Shown here in pieces: positions 10,778 through 21,506 of a stretch of DNA of 64,000 nucleotides. Location of the stretch: assembly GCF_947500265.1 (NCBI RefSeq), contig NZ_CANMRN010000001.1, positions 62,001 to 126,000 of the forward strand. Direction: 5' to 3'. This stretch comes from an uncultured Psychrobacter sp. (GTDB lineage: Bacteria; Pseudomonadota; Gammaproteobacteria; Pseudomonadales; Moraxellaceae). Position 1 is the stretch's first letter; every line of letters starts with the position of its first letter. The notes beneath the pieces were generated by a model. The model was not told where the DNA came from and did no database searches. It saw only the letters and a list, made by a program, of their open reading frames with translations. The position numbers and the translations under genes are program-made.

Positions 10778-10970
10778 GAAACAACCGAAGTGCCGCTGTA
10801 AGATGGTGACCCATGAACCGTGAAGTTCAGGGCGGATGCGTCATCATCTCTGCAGGTTTCCTGATACACCGCAAGCGGTGCAGGCATACACAATGAGACA
10901 ATAGGTACCACATCCTGGTAAAGCATTATCGGCTCAGGGAATAAACATCTACTAGCCAACACTTCAGAAT
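10778..10970 (-). ncRNA. ssrS: 6S RNA
   Basis: Minus strand reads (A)TTCTGAAGTGTTGGCT...TTCCCTGAGCCGATAATGC...CCTGAACTTCACGGTTCATGGGTCACC...ACAGCGGCACTTCGG. Matches the remembered E. coli 6S landmarks CUGAGAUGUU / CCCUGAGCCGAUA / CUUGAACCAAGGGUUCAAGGGUUACAG / GCGGCAUCUCGG. Terminal stem CUGAAGUG/CACUUCGG pairs fully. Confidence 0.85.
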
Positions 10971-10976
10971 AGTTTT

Positions 10977-11005
10977 ATCTTAACCAATGAAAAGAGTGAT
11001 TGCAA
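10977..11005 (-). promoter_or_regulatory. Sigma-70-type promoter for 6S RNA
   Basis: Minus strand TTGCAA-17 nt-TAAGAT, with predicted start about 7 nt downstream, near the expected 6S 5' end. Confidence 0.6.
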
Positions 11006-11220
11006 GTCTGAATTACAGATTGATACGTAGCTTGGTTAGTTGGGCGCATTTATATTATCTTGTATAGAAAAATCATCACAAGATAACCCTATAAAATTAT
11101 TCATAAACTCACGAAAAATGCTCAGTTTTTCAGCTATTTCAAGATGTGTGTTAATATAGAGGGCTTTATATTCCCTTACACAGCATTATAGGCGTTCATT
11201 CACTCGAGGAGCGGTAATAT

Positions 11221-12879
11221 ATGACCAGTACCCAACAAGCATCAGACTCTATTGATAATAATAAAACACAGCTTAGCAATAACCAAGACGGTGCACAGAA
11301 TAAAAAGATACCGCATGTCTTGATGATATTGGACGGCTTTGGTCATCGTGAAGAAGATAAAGATAACGCCATCGCTGCTGCCAATATGCCAAATTTAGAC
11401 AAGATTTATCAGCAATATCCTCATGGGCTGATTTCAGCTTCAGGGGAAGATGTTGGTTTGCCAGATGGTCAGTTTGGTAACTCAGAAGTTGGTCACATGA
11501 ATTTAGGGGCGGGACGTGTTCTTTATCAGGACTCAACTCGTATCTCAAGTGAACTTGTTAATCGTGAATTTTATAAGAACGAAGCATTGGTCAATGCGGT
11601 AAAAGCGGCTAATGAACGTGGCGGTAACGTCCATATTATGGGCTTGCTCTCTGATGGCGGCGTCCACTCACATCAAGACCATATCGAAGGTATGTGTCAT
11701 TCAGCATTGGTCCATGGTGCCAAGAATGTCTTTATTCATTGTTTCTTAGATGGCCGTGATACCCCGCCTAAATCTGCTGATAAGTACATCAATCGTCTGC
11801 GCGATTATATCGATAAATTGAATGCTCATTACGAAGGTGGCCGCGTACAGATTGCGAGTATCATCGGTCGCTACTATGCAATGGATCGCGACAATCGTTG
11901 GGATAGAGTGCAAAAAGCCTATGAGCTGATTACTGAAGGCAAAGCTGATCGTCTATCGACACGGGCAGATGGTGCTGTCCAAGCTGCTTATAAAGCGCGT
12001 GAGACCGATGAGTTTGTCAGCCCAACGACCGTAATTGGACGTGATGAAGTGCCATATACTGTTAATGATAACGATGCACTTATTTTTATGAATTTCCGTG
12101 CTGACCGTGCTCGTGAGCTTGCCCAAGCGTTTGTCTTGCCAGATCATGAGTTTTCTGGATTTGCGCGTCAAAAGCAGCCAAAACTGGCGGCGTTTGTGAT
12201 GCTAACTAAGTATTCAGATGTCCTAGCTGACAATCCAAAAACCAGTATTGCTTACTACCCAACGTCTTTAGCCAACACATTGGGAGAGTACTTGCAGGAT
12301 CAAGGAAAAACTCAACTACGTATCGCTGAAACTGAAAAATATGCGCATGTGACATTTTTCTTTAGTGGTGGCCGCGAAGAAGAGTATCAGGGCGAGACCC
12401 GTATATTAGTGCCATCTCCAGACGTTGCAACTTATGATTTACAGCCTGAGATGAGTGCGCCTGAAGTCACTGATAAATTAGTAGAAGCGATTGAGTCTGG
12501 TAAGTATGATGTATTGGTGGTCAATTATGCCAATGGTGATATGGTTGGGCACACAGGTATCTTTGATGCAGCGGTAAAAGCGGTAGAGGCTTTGGATGTA
12601 TGCGTTGGCCGTATCGAGTCAGCAGTCCGAGCTGCTGGTGGTGATATGCTTATCACAGCCGATCATGGTAACTGCGAGCAGATGCAAGACTATGAAAGTG
12701 GTCAAGTACATACACAGCATACGACAGAGCATGTACCATTAATTTACGTAGGTGAGCAAAAGCTGCAAGTGCGCCGTGGTGGTAAACTTAGTGATGTGGC
12801 GCCGACTATTTTATCACTGATGAATGTTGACGCCCCTGCTGAAATGACAGGTGAGAGCTTATTGGTTCCAGCAGTCTAA
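11221..12879 (+). CDS. gpmI: 2,3-bisphosphoglycerate-independent phosphoglycerate mutase
   Basis: [57 protein letters not shown]. Confidence 0.96.
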   Translation: MTSTQQASDSIDNNKTQLSNNQDGAQNKKIPHVLMILDGFGHREEDKDNAIAAANMPNLDKIYQQYPHGLISASGEDVGLPDGQFGNSEVGHMNLGAGRVLYQDSTRISSELVNREFYKNEALVNAVKAANERGGNVHIMGLLSDGGVHSHQDHIEGMCHSALVHGAKNVFIHCFLDGRDTPPKSADKYINRLRDYIDKLNAHYEGGRVQIASIIGRYYAMDRDNRWDRVQKAYELITEGKADRLSTRADGAVQAAYKARETDEFVSPTTVIGRDEVPYTVNDNDALIFMNFRADRARELAQAFVLPDHEFSGFARQKQPKLAAFVMLTKYSDVLADNPKTSIAYYPTSLANTLGEYLQDQGKTQLRIAETEKYAHVTFFFSGGREEEYQGETRILVPSPDVATYDLQPEMSAPEVTDKLVEAIESGKYDVLVVNYANGDMVGHTGIFDAAVKAVEALDVCVGRIESAVRAAGGDMLITADHGNCEQMQDYESGQVHTQHTTEHVPLIYVGEQKLQVRRGGKLSDVAPTILSLMNVDAPAEMTGESLLVPAV

Positions 12880-12954
12880 GCCAGTCGAGTTAAACCACAG
12901 TACTTGAATGACTGTGGTTTATACTGATTTGACAGCTGTACTAGAAGATATCGA

Positions 12955-12990
12955 AAAGGAAAGGATAACCTATTATCCTTTCCTTTTTTT
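12955..12990 (+). terminator. Rho-independent terminator after gpmI
   Basis: AAAGGAAAGGATAACCTATTATCCTTTCCTTTTTTT. Confidence 0.85.
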
Positions 12991-13101
12991 GTGATACATT
13001 TTACTTAATTTACTTGCAATACTATGCTAGTTCGAAATATGCGTTTGGTGCTATCTTATAAGTCGCTATATAACGCTAAATTCGTATTCTCTATTATTCA
13101 A

Positions 13102-14583
13102 ATGAGTTCTTTTATGCAGCCTATTTCTTTTGCACGTTCTTTTTTATCCAAAGGGTTAAGTAAATCAGTAGGGAAGGCATCAGTCGCGTCCAAGATTTTG
13201 CAGCCTGCAATTTTAATAGGTGTGCTTGGTTGTGGGATGGGCGTAAATGCACAAGCAGCAGTGGGAGCTTCTACAAATAATGATAATCCTACAAATGGTC
13301 TACAGCTTATCAGTCTAAATGCAGATGAGATAGCGGATGAAAACGACGCTGATAACTTATCTAACATTGCTGATATGTTAGATGTCGCCGATGAGCCAGA
13401 TGACTCAATAGATAGTGTGCCAGATGAAAGCGCGCTGACGGATGATGCTGATGATATTGATACGGAGATTCCAGCAGAAGTTGCACAAGTATCGTTAAAT
13501 GCTATCTCTCCTGAGACGCTAAAAACATTTGTGGCTGTGGTGGATTTAGTACGTCGTCAATACGTCGATGCGGTCAATGACGAAGAGTTATTTAGCAATG
13601 CGATGAGCGGTATGCTGACCAAACTTGACAGCCATGCTGAGTTTTTAGATGCAGAAGCCTATGAGAACCTGCGTGCTTTTACTGAGGGCGACGTTGGTGA
13701 TATTGGTATTAAGGTTAATTACCAGCCAGAGGCAGGATATTGGGTCGTGACAGAGGTTATCGATGATTCACCTGCAGACAAAAAAGGCATCGCAGTTGGT
13801 GATTATTTGCATCAGGTTGATGAGTTTAAGCTAGATGAAGGGCGACAGGTCAATGACGTTGAGCAGCTCTTAACGGGTATCGCTGGTACGCAGGTAGATA
13901 TTATCACTTCCAAAGCTGGCCGCCGTAAGCACACAACGACGTTGCAGCGTAATAATAGTCATCCGCAGATTATCGAGACCAAACTGATCGATGGTATTGC
14001 CATTGTCAAATTACCGGCGTTTCAAAACAACAGCCGTGAGAAATTACTAGAAGGTTTAATTAACCTAAACGCTCCGATATCAGGCATTTTGCTAGATATG
14101 CGTGATAATCCAGGTGGCGTACTGACATCAGCAGTGAGCGTGGCCAGTTTATTTATGGATGATACCGATGTGGTGCAGGTGCAAGCACGTCAAAATAAAT
14201 CACGGGTACTATCGACCCAAGGTGATGCGATACTTAAGCCTTTGCCATTAGTGGTATTACAAAATCGCTATTCAGCATCAGCAGCAGAGGTGCTTGCTAG
14301 TAGTTTACAAGCACAAAAACGCGCTACTATTATCGGTGAAGTTAGCTATGGTAAGGGCTCAGTACAATCAGTCATACCGTTAAACGATGAGCAAGCCGTC
14401 AAATTGACTGTGGCCAATTATATGACGGCAGCAGGCAAACAAATAGATGAGATCGGCGTAGAACCTGATGTGACCTTATCTGGCAGCGAGAACACGTGGG
14501 AGCAGAAAGCTTTAGAATTAGTGAAGGCGCGCGCACTTGATTCTGGCATTCGCTTTGTTAGAAAAAATGCTACGAAAGAATAG
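13102..14583 (+). CDS. S41 family C-terminal processing peptidase with PDZ domain
   Basis: PDZ region (VTEVIDDSPADKKGIAVGDYLHQVDE), S41 motifs LDMRDNPGG and SASAAEVLASSLQ..GKGSVQ. Start uncertain (13102 or 13114). Confidence 0.88.
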   Translation: MSSFMQPISFARSFLSKGLSKSVGKASVASKILQPAILIGVLGCGMGVNAQAAVGASTNNDNPTNGLQLISLNADEIADENDADNLSNIADMLDVADEPDDSIDSVPDESALTDDADDIDTEIPAEVAQVSLNAISPETLKTFVAVVDLVRRQYVDAVNDEELFSNAMSGMLTKLDSHAEFLDAEAYENLRAFTEGDVGDIGIKVNYQPEAGYWVVTEVIDDSPADKKGIAVGDYLHQVDEFKLDEGRQVNDVEQLLTGIAGTQVDIITSKAGRRKHTTTLQRNNSHPQIIETKLIDGIAIVKLPAFQNNSREKLLEGLINLNAPISGILLDMRDNPGGVLTSAVSVASLFMDDTDVVQVQARQNKSRVLSTQGDAILKPLPLVVLQNRYSASAAEVLASSLQAQKRATIIGEVSYGKGSVQSVIPLNDEQAVKLTVANYMTAAGKQIDEIGVEPDVTLSGSENTWEQKALELVKARALDSGIRFVRKNATKE

Positions 14584-14657
14584 ATTTTCGTAGCAATTAA
14601 TTAACAGCATATACCATTCAACGCTTAAAAATATTTGAAGATGCCGCTTAAAAGAAA

Positions 14658-16373
14658 CTAGTCGAACGCATCTTCAGAAATTTCGAGCTTTTTCATACGG
14701 TAGCGTAAAGAACGAAAGGTGGTTCCTAATAATTCAGCTGCTTGGGTTTTGTTCCAGCCAGTTTGTTTGAGTGCCGTGATAATCAGCTGCTTTTCTTGTT
14801 CCTGCAAATAATGTTCTAATCCTTGAGGCGGTAGTTGACCGTCGAACAGTTCTTGCAAACTTGATATATCTTTAGAGGTTTCCTGTTGGGCGGTGGAGTC
14901 AAGGAGCGACTCTTTGTCATGAGTACTTGCTACGTTGGTTGACGAACTGTCATTATTATTTGACGAATGCTGTACCATTGAGGGGTAGTGGTTGTTATTA
15001 GTACGATAGGGATGTAAATTGATAGCTCTTTGCTCAACCTGCGCCGTTGTATTATTGCTAGATTGAATGGCTTGCTCACCGCTCTTTGTTAATTGGGCTG
15101 TAGATTGAACATCTATTTGATTTTCTACGCTACGAGCTAGTAGCTCAGAGCTATCGATAGTTGAACTATGATTTTGCTCTTGTATATTTACAAGCTCAGG
15201 TTCAATGTCAGAAAGACCTAAATGACTAACGTCTATATATGAAGTTTCAGCTAACGTAACTGCACGCTCCAATAAGTTGCGTAGTTCACGGACATTACCC
15301 GCAAAATCGTGGCGTTGTAAGCGTTCGCAGGCTTCCATCGTCAATGACGGCGGCGACTCTAGTTGCCAGTCGTCAGCAATCATAGCCAAAAAGTGGTCTG
15401 CCAACACAGGGATGTCATCACGACGTGCATTAAGCGTTGGAAGCTTTAGCTCAATGACATTGATGCGATAATATAAATCTTGTCGAAACGCACCATCCTG
15501 TACCAGTTGGCTCAAGTCCTTGTGAGTGGCAGACAAAATGCGGATGTCTACTGGAACTTCTTTTGTATCACCGATTGCCCTTACTGTTTTTTCTTGAATG
15601 GCACGTAACAATTTAACCTGCATGGCTAGAGGTAAGTCTGCCACTTCATCTAAAAATAACGTGCCGCCATTGGCTTGTTGGAACAATCCCTGTTTATCAG
15701 CGACAGCCCCTGTAAAGCTGCCTTTTTTATGACCAAAAAACTCCGACTCCATTAACTCCGATGGTATCGCACCGCAGTTCACTGGTACAAAGCTGCCATC
15801 ACGCCGTGGACTTAAATCATGGATCAATCTGGCGACTACTTCTTTACCTGTGCCAGAAGCGCCCGATAGAAACACAGGTGCCTGTGAGCGTGCTAGCTTT
15901 AAAATAGTGTTTTTGAGGGGATGCATGACAGCAGAGTTACCAATCAATCTACTATCTAGCATTTTTTGTTCAGGAGAGCATTCTGGTGTGGCCTGTATTT
16001 CGCTATCCTGATGAATAACTTTTAGGGCATTCTCTACCAGTTGGCGCAAACGTGGTAGTTCTAGCGGCTTATTAACAAAATCAAAGGCACCAAGCTTTAA
16101 TGCCTCAATAGCTAAATCCATGCTGCCATGAGCCGTGATCACCGCTATTGGAATATTAGAGCTATCGCTAATTTCTTTTACCAGCTCAAGTCCCGAGCCA
16201 TCTGGCAGTTTTAAGTCCGTCAGACAAAAATCGTAGTCATTGTCTTGCCAAAATGTTCTTGCTTGCGACAATGTATAAGCCACATCACTTTTGATACCCA
16301 TTTTAGTTAGGGTAATTTGCATCAATCGACATAAATCTACTTCATCATCGACGACTAGCGCGGTTGTTGTCAT
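14658..16373 (-). CDS. pilR: NtrC-family sigma-54 response regulator, PilR-like
   Basis: Receiver domain, sigma54 AAA+ domain (SGTGKEVVARLIH, FFGHKKGSFTGA), C-terminal Fis-type HTH; adjacent to a PilS-like kinase. Confidence 0.85.
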   Translation of the reverse strand: MTTTALVVDDEVDLCRLMQITLTKMGIKSDVAYTLSQARTFWQDNDYDFCLTDLKLPDGSGLELVKEISDSSNIPIAVITAHGSMDLAIEALKLGAFDFVNKPLELPRLRQLVENALKVIHQDSEIQATPECSPEQKMLDSRLIGNSAVMHPLKNTILKLARSQAPVFLSGASGTGKEVVARLIHDLSPRRDGSFVPVNCGAIPSELMESEFFGHKKGSFTGAVADKQGLFQQANGGTLFLDEVADLPLAMQVKLLRAIQEKTVRAIGDTKEVPVDIRILSATHKDLSQLVQDGAFRQDLYYRINVIELKLPTLNARRDDIPVLADHFLAMIADDWQLESPPSLTMEACERLQRHDFAGNVRELRNLLERAVTLAETSYIDVSHLGLSDIEPELVNIQEQNHSSTIDSSELLARSVENQIDVQSTAQLTKSGEQAIQSSNNTTAQVEQRAINLHPYRTNNNHYPSMVQHSSNNNDSSSTNVASTHDKESLLDSTAQQETSKDISSLQELFDGQLPPQGLEHYLQEQEKQLIITALKQTGWNKTQAAELLGTTFRSLRYRMKKLEISEDAFD

Positions 16374-16451
16374 ACATCATCTCATCGTATTCAATGGCTA
16401 TAAAATCAATAGTTGGGTCTAAATGGGTGTAATAGCTTTCAAAAGATAAAT

Positions 16452-18209
16452 TTAGGTAAGATTTCCTTCAATAGTTTGAAATTTATTATCAGATTTAATA
16501 GAAGGTACAATTAATCGAAAGCATGTTTTCTCATGTTCAGGGATGTAGAGTAAACGTGCTTGATTGGCTTCACAAAATGCTTGTGATAAATAGAGCCCCA
16601 GTCCTGTACCAGCTTTATCTGTTGTAAAAAATGGATCGAACAAAAGTTGTAAGTTTCCAGTACTAACACCATCACCATTATCTAATATATCGATTATAAC
16701 ATCGTTGTCTGCGCAGTAAATGTCGATTTCCACATAAGCATGAGGATGAGAATAGCTACTGTAGCGCAGACCATTGTTGATTAAGTTGATCAATATCTGC
16801 TCTAACTGATGAGTATCAAATGATATGATGGGTTTGGTTTTTATTCGTAGAAAAATGTCGTGTCCTTGAAAGTAATTCTCCAAAAACGATGGCATCCATT
16901 CAGCCAATTCGAGCACCTGCTGGGTAGCCGTCTGCTGACGAGACAGCTTTAAAATATCCTCAATGATACGGTTTACACGTTTTGTCTGTGAAAATATCAT
17001 CTTATAAAGCTCATGGTTGCCAGTCATGGCAGCATTCAATTCACTTGTTAGTGCACTGTCATCTTCCATTTGTTCTGCAACATCTTCCATTAATAGCTGG
17101 CTGGCTTGCGATATCGCTGCTAATGGGTTTCTGATTTCATGGGCAATACTGGCAGTTAATTGCCCTAAAGAAGCCAGTTTCAACTGTTGAGCACTGGCTT
17201 GCTCACGGCGTAAATCTTCTAATATGACAAGTTTGCTATCGTCTTTTAGTGGAATAATCTGTACACGTAATTTGCCAAATATTGAGGCATTTGCCACAGC
17301 TGGCACATCGTAGGTAAAAGCGCGTGACTGCCCAGATGCTACCGACAAGCAGGCATTAAACAACTGTGAATGCTGTTCATTGAGTTGCTGCTCAAAATTA
17401 GAGAGAAGTGCTTGGTTTTGAGTTTCTTTTGTATCGTCAAGGGTATTCTGTGCTGTGACAGGCGTGGCAAATGAAAGGCTCAGCAACTGATGTGCGGCAA
17501 GGTTTGCTAAGACAATATGTTGCTTATCGATAACGATAACACCATTCACCATCTGCGTGATAACCTCTTGATTGATCACGTTTAGTCGCTCGACTTCCTT
17601 AGCATGGTTTGCCGCGACTTTCTCAAGCTGTACCAATCGCTGAGAGATAGACCAACTCAAACCGCCCACTGCTAAAAAACTCGCTGACATCAGTAGCGCA
17701 TCACCTAGGTTGGCTAGACTCATGCTATTAGCAATAGCGTAAAAAAACTGCTGATAAATAACGAGAATGATGGCAAGTAACGTAATAACCAGCGCTTGTG
17801 AACCATGTAGTAGCATAAAGCTAGCCGCGACGACCACCATGTATAGCATGGTTAACTGCAAATCAGGGTTGCCTGTCGTGTAGAGCAGTAGACTTAATAT
17901 AATAACGTCTAAGGCCAGTCCGAATGCCAGCTGGCGCCGCATATGTTTTTTAACAACATAAAATAATCCAAGCAGTATCAAGCTTAACAGTACATAAAAG
18001 CTTAGAGTCGTTTGTTGTAAAAAACTCGGTAAAGAAGTGCTATCGCCGGTACGGGCAGAGATGTATAGCATGAGCATAGAGAACAGGCTAACAACGAAGC
18101 GATAGCTGCTATAGATCAGCCCCAACTTACGCAACTGCGGCAGAGGAAGTGTATCGTCATGATGTGCATAACGAATAATGGCAGAACTAAGGTTGGTAGC
18201 AGGGTTCAT
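16452..18209 (-). CDS. pilS: Membrane sensor histidine kinase, PilS-like
   Basis: N-terminal TM segments, PAS-like region, ASIAHEIRNPLAAISQASQLL H-box, GTGLGLYLSQAFCEAN ATPase motif. Confidence 0.83.
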   Translation of the reverse strand: MNPATNLSSAIIRYAHHDDTLPLPQLRKLGLIYSSYRFVVSLFSMLMLYISARTGDSTSLPSFLQQTTLSFYVLLSLILLGLFYVVKKHMRRQLAFGLALDVIILSLLLYTTGNPDLQLTMLYMVVVAASFMLLHGSQALVITLLAIILVIYQQFFYAIANSMSLANLGDALLMSASFLAVGGLSWSISQRLVQLEKVAANHAKEVERLNVINQEVITQMVNGVIVIDKQHIVLANLAAHQLLSLSFATPVTAQNTLDDTKETQNQALLSNFEQQLNEQHSQLFNACLSVASGQSRAFTYDVPAVANASIFGKLRVQIIPLKDDSKLVILEDLRREQASAQQLKLASLGQLTASIAHEIRNPLAAISQASQLLMEDVAEQMEDDSALTSELNAAMTGNHELYKMIFSQTKRVNRIIEDILKLSRQQTATQQVLELAEWMPSFLENYFQGHDIFLRIKTKPIISFDTHQLEQILINLINNGLRYSSYSHPHAYVEIDIYCADNDVIIDILDNGDGVSTGNLQLLFDPFFTTDKAGTGLGLYLSQAFCEANQARLLYIPEHEKTCFRLIVPSIKSDNKFQTIEGNLT

Positions 18210-18243
18210 AAACTGGCCGTAATAAAATAAACGCTAAAATGGT

Positions 18244-18885
18244 TTATGGTTGAATCAGACCATGACGAATGGCCAAATGAGTTAATTTAACATCACTATC
18301 AACCCCAACTTTTTCATAAATACGGTAGCGATACGTATTAATGGTCTTGACGCTAACAAATAATTGATCGGCTATTTGCTGAGGGCTCTGACAATTAACA
18401 ACCATCATGGCCACTTGTTTTTCTCTGTCACTTAATAAGTCAAAAGGTGAGTTGGCATTATCAGACAATAAAACATCTGCTAACTGTTCAGCGACATCCT
18501 GACTGAAGTAGCGACCTCCTTGATAAATCTTTTTAACCGCACGTATCATTTCATCAAGCGGTGTGCCTTTGGTAATGTAACCATTCACACCTGCTTTGAT
18601 CAGCATTGAAGGATAGGGCTGTGCAGACATACTACTGACCGCCAAAATCTTGATACCCATATCGAGTTGAATCAGACGTTTGGTTGCTTCAAGCCCGCCA
18701 ATATTCGGCATATTGACGTCTAATAAAATTACATCAGGATGTAGTTGTTTGGCTTGTTTGATAGCCATATCACCGCTGTCTGCTTCACCTACCACTTCGA
18801 TATCGGGGCTGTCTGACAACATACGGCTAATACCCATCCGTACCAAATCATGATCATCTACCACTAATACTTTAATCATTACCAT
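18244..18885 (-). CDS. gacA: LuxR/NarL-type response regulator, GacA/UvrY-like
   Basis: IKVLVVDDHDLVRMGISRMLSD..., LLDVNMPNIGGLEATKRL, C-terminal LuxR HTH VSVKTINTYRYRIYEKVGVDSDVKLTHLAIRHGL. Confidence 0.83.
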   Translation of the reverse strand: MVMIKVLVVDDHDLVRMGISRMLSDSPDIEVVGEADSGDMAIKQAKQLHPDVILLDVNMPNIGGLEATKRLIQLDMGIKILAVSSMSAQPYPSMLIKAGVNGYITKGTPLDEMIRAVKKIYQGGRYFSQDVAEQLADVLLSDNANSPFDLLSDREKQVAMMVVNCQSPQQIADQLFVSVKTINTYRYRIYEKVGVDSDVKLTHLAIRHGLIQP

Positions 18886-19272
18886 ACTCTTTATTGATTG
18901 TCAGAATGGACGCTTTATTAAGTTCAAATAATATAAAAAACGAATATACTTCAACCATTGTTTTTATCTTTGTATATTCAAAATACTGCTAATTAATATA
19001 ACAAAATATGAGTAATCATAACATTCGAAGTTAAATTATATTGCTGCAGTGTGAATTGATGTTTCTATAATATAAATTGGTTGTAGCAAAGTTTGAACGA
19101 AGCCAAAAAAAACTACTAAATCAGTTTGATAGATTAAACTTAAATGTAAACCATGATACACTAAAAATACAAAAGCTCTATGTGAGTACTTACAAACACA
19201 TCTATAAACGCTACGTACGTTTTTGGCGTCAGACAATATGTAACTGGCGTAATAGCGACAGCAGGAGGCATA

Positions 19273-20355
19273 ATGAAGCAACTACCATTAACCAAACAGC
19301 AATTGATCGCTGCTATGATTTCATTGAGTTTGGGCAGTGTTGCACAAGCCGCACTTACAATTAATGGTAGCACTGACACTGCTTCTAGTGCACGCCTGAG
19401 TTGGGGCGGCGCTGATAGCTTGTCTGAAGCTCGTAACATAATGTACAAGTCCAACGGCTCTGCTATTAAGAAAGTCGATAATGGCTATGGTACTACCAAC
19501 ATCACGAATACCAATAGTTTTGCTAGTAGTAATAACACCAATACTACTCGCTATAACACAACCTATCGTGGGGCATTTGGCAGCAGCGATATGATTCCGA
19601 TTAGTACTGATTCACGTAGTGTTGCGGTGATCGACGCTGAAACTGGCGAATCTATCTACGAAAAAGATGCTGATATCGCGCGTCCCATGGCCAGTATTAC
19701 CAAAGTTATGACGGCTATGGTCGTATTGGATGCAGGCCTTGATATGCGTGAAGAAATCACGCTTGATCCAGAGGATTTTGTTGGTCCTAAGCGTGCAAGC
19801 TCGCGTTTAAAATCAGGTGATCGTTTAAACCGCGCTGAGATGCTATTGATGGCGTTGATGAAATCTGAAAATCCAGCGGCGAAGAGTCTGGCACGTAACT
19901 ACCCAGGTGGCTATGATGCCTTTATGCGTGCGATGAATCGTAAAGCGCAAGACTTGGGCATGAATACGGCGTTTTTTGGTGATCCAACTGGACTTGATAA
20001 GCGTAACGTAGCTTCTTCAAAAGATTTGGTCAAGATGGTACGTGCTGCTGGTAACTATGATGTTATTCGTCGTTTTTCTACTACTAAGAGCTATGACTTT
20101 TTTGTCTCAAACTACTCAAGTGGTAACCGTACCTATAAAGCCAGTAATACTAGCACGTTGGTCCGTGACGGCAGCTATCCAATCGGTATCTCTAAAACAG
20201 GCTTTATCAATGAAGCTGGACGTTGTGTGGTAATGGAAACTCGTGTCAATAATCGTCCTGCGATTATTGTTATCTTAGGAGCAAACAGCTCAGCAACACG
20301 CTGGGGCGATGCTAAAAATATCTTAAATAGTTTGGCTACTCGTCGTACAGTGTAA
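19273..20355 (+). CDS. pbpG: D-alanyl-D-alanine endopeptidase (PBP7/PbpG-like serine peptidase)
   Basis: SITKVMTAMVVLDAG (SxxK), LMKSENPAAKSLARNYPGG (SxN), KTGFINEAGRC (KTG). Confidence 0.86.
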   Translation: MKQLPLTKQQLIAAMISLSLGSVAQAALTINGSTDTASSARLSWGGADSLSEARNIMYKSNGSAIKKVDNGYGTTNITNTNSFASSNNTNTTRYNTTYRGAFGSSDMIPISTDSRSVAVIDAETGESIYEKDADIARPMASITKVMTAMVVLDAGLDMREEITLDPEDFVGPKRASSRLKSGDRLNRAEMLLMALMKSENPAAKSLARNYPGGYDAFMRAMNRKAQDLGMNTAFFGDPTGLDKRNVASSKDLVKMVRAAGNYDVIRRFSTTKSYDFFVSNYSSGNRTYKASNTSTLVRDGSYPIGISKTGFINEAGRCVVMETRVNNRPAIIVILGANSSATRWGDAKNILNSLATRRTV

Positions 20356-20374
20356 GCTATCTGTTCTAAATGTA

Positions 20375-20409
20375 TAAAAAAGCTGTTATATCATATAACG
20401 GCTTTTTTA
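20375..20409 (+). terminator. Rho-independent terminator
   Basis: AAAAAAGCTGTTATATCATATAACGGCTTTTTTA. Confidence 0.75.
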
Positions 20410-20442
20410 TTGTGTTGAATTTAAGCATTAAGGATACACGCT

Positions 20443-21111
20443 ATGGGTCATTCACCATTCTCCTCAGTTATGCCTAAGCTATATTTATTGACCAACGATG
20501 ATGAATTTGAGCTGTTATATCAAAAGCTAGAAGCAGCCTTATCGACAGGATTGATTGCACTATTACAAATTCGTCGTAAGCAAGTTCTTAGTCTACCTGA
20601 TGGAGCTTTGAAGCTTTTTGATGAGGCGCAAAGAATCGTTGAGTTAGCTAAAACGTATAGCGTGCCAGTTGTTATTAATGATGACGTGAAGTTGGCCGAA
20701 AAGCTTGGCGTTGGGGTACACCTTGGTCAAACAGACGGCAGTATCGGTAATGCTTTGCAATCCCTTTCACCGCATCAAATCATCGGTCGTACCTGCCATG
20801 GTGATGTAGCGCTGATTAAAGAAGCAAAAAATGATGGTGCAAGCTATGCTGCGATGGGTGCTGTATTTACTTCTACAACTAAGCCAAATGCTAATATCAT
20901 TTCGCGTCAGCAGCTTGTGGAAGGGTGTCAGCAAGGCATACCAATCTGTGTGATAGGGGGGTTAACCGCAGAAAATGTCTCAGATTTAGTAGATTTGCCC
21001 ATTGCGCTTGTGGCAGTAGTCGGGGATATCATGGATTTGCCAGCAGCAGACATAGCTCAGCGCTGTTGTGAGTGGCAGCAGGCATTTTCTAAATGGAAAA
21101 TACCTACTTGA
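20443..21111 (+). CDS. thiE: Thiamine phosphate synthase
   Basis: VVINDDVKLAEKLGVGVHLGQTDG, YAAMGAVFTSTTKPNA, ICVIGGLTAENV. Confidence 0.88.
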   Translation: MGHSPFSSVMPKLYLLTNDDEFELLYQKLEAALSTGLIALLQIRRKQVLSLPDGALKLFDEAQRIVELAKTYSVPVVINDDVKLAEKLGVGVHLGQTDGSIGNALQSLSPHQIIGRTCHGDVALIKEAKNDGASYAAMGAVFTSTTKPNANIISRQQLVEGCQQGIPICVIGGLTAENVSDLVDLPIALVAVVGDIMDLPAADIAQRCCEWQQAFSKWKIPT

Positions 21112-21176
21112 AGTACTCTTATTAGAGAGGTTTTAGAGTAGTAATAGTCTTATAATAGAATATTAATATGACAGCG

Positions 21177-21506
21177 CTACTCAGCGTGTTCCATACATAA
21201 GGTAGCATAGGGTAGCGCTTCTAAGCGTTGCTCTTCGATCTGTTCACCGCAGACTTCGCACTCGCCATAAGTACCATTTTCAATTCGGCTCAATGCATTT
21301 TCGACATAGATTAAGCTTTGATGCGCTTCACTCATTAAGTTTTTGCGCATGTCATTTTGACGATAGGATATGGCCTGATCTTCCCAGTGTTCATTGAGAT
21401 CATCTTGCGGGTTTTGTATGTGATCTTCTATCTTATCAATCCGAGACTCGTACTCATCTTTTAATTTTAATAGGTTTTGTTTAGCAGTGTCTAAGTTGAT
21501 GCTCAT
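21177..21506 (-). CDS. DksA/TraR family zinc-finger protein
   Basis: ALSRIENGTYGECEVCGEQIEEQRLEALPYATLCMEH. Confidence 0.88.
   Translation of the reverse strand: MSINLDTAKQNLLKLKDEYESRIDKIEDHIQNPQDDLNEHWEDQAISYRQNDMRKNLMSEAHQSLIYVENALSRIENGTYGECEVCGEQIEEQRLEALPYATLCMEHAE

Noticed and set aside
10768-10962. 64-aa minus-strand ORF
   Set aside because: Coincides with the 6S RNA; no protein-like features.
19036-19454. Overlapping small ORFs upstream of and within the pbpG start
   Set aside because: No RBS or family signal; AT-rich intergenic frames and overlap with pbpG.
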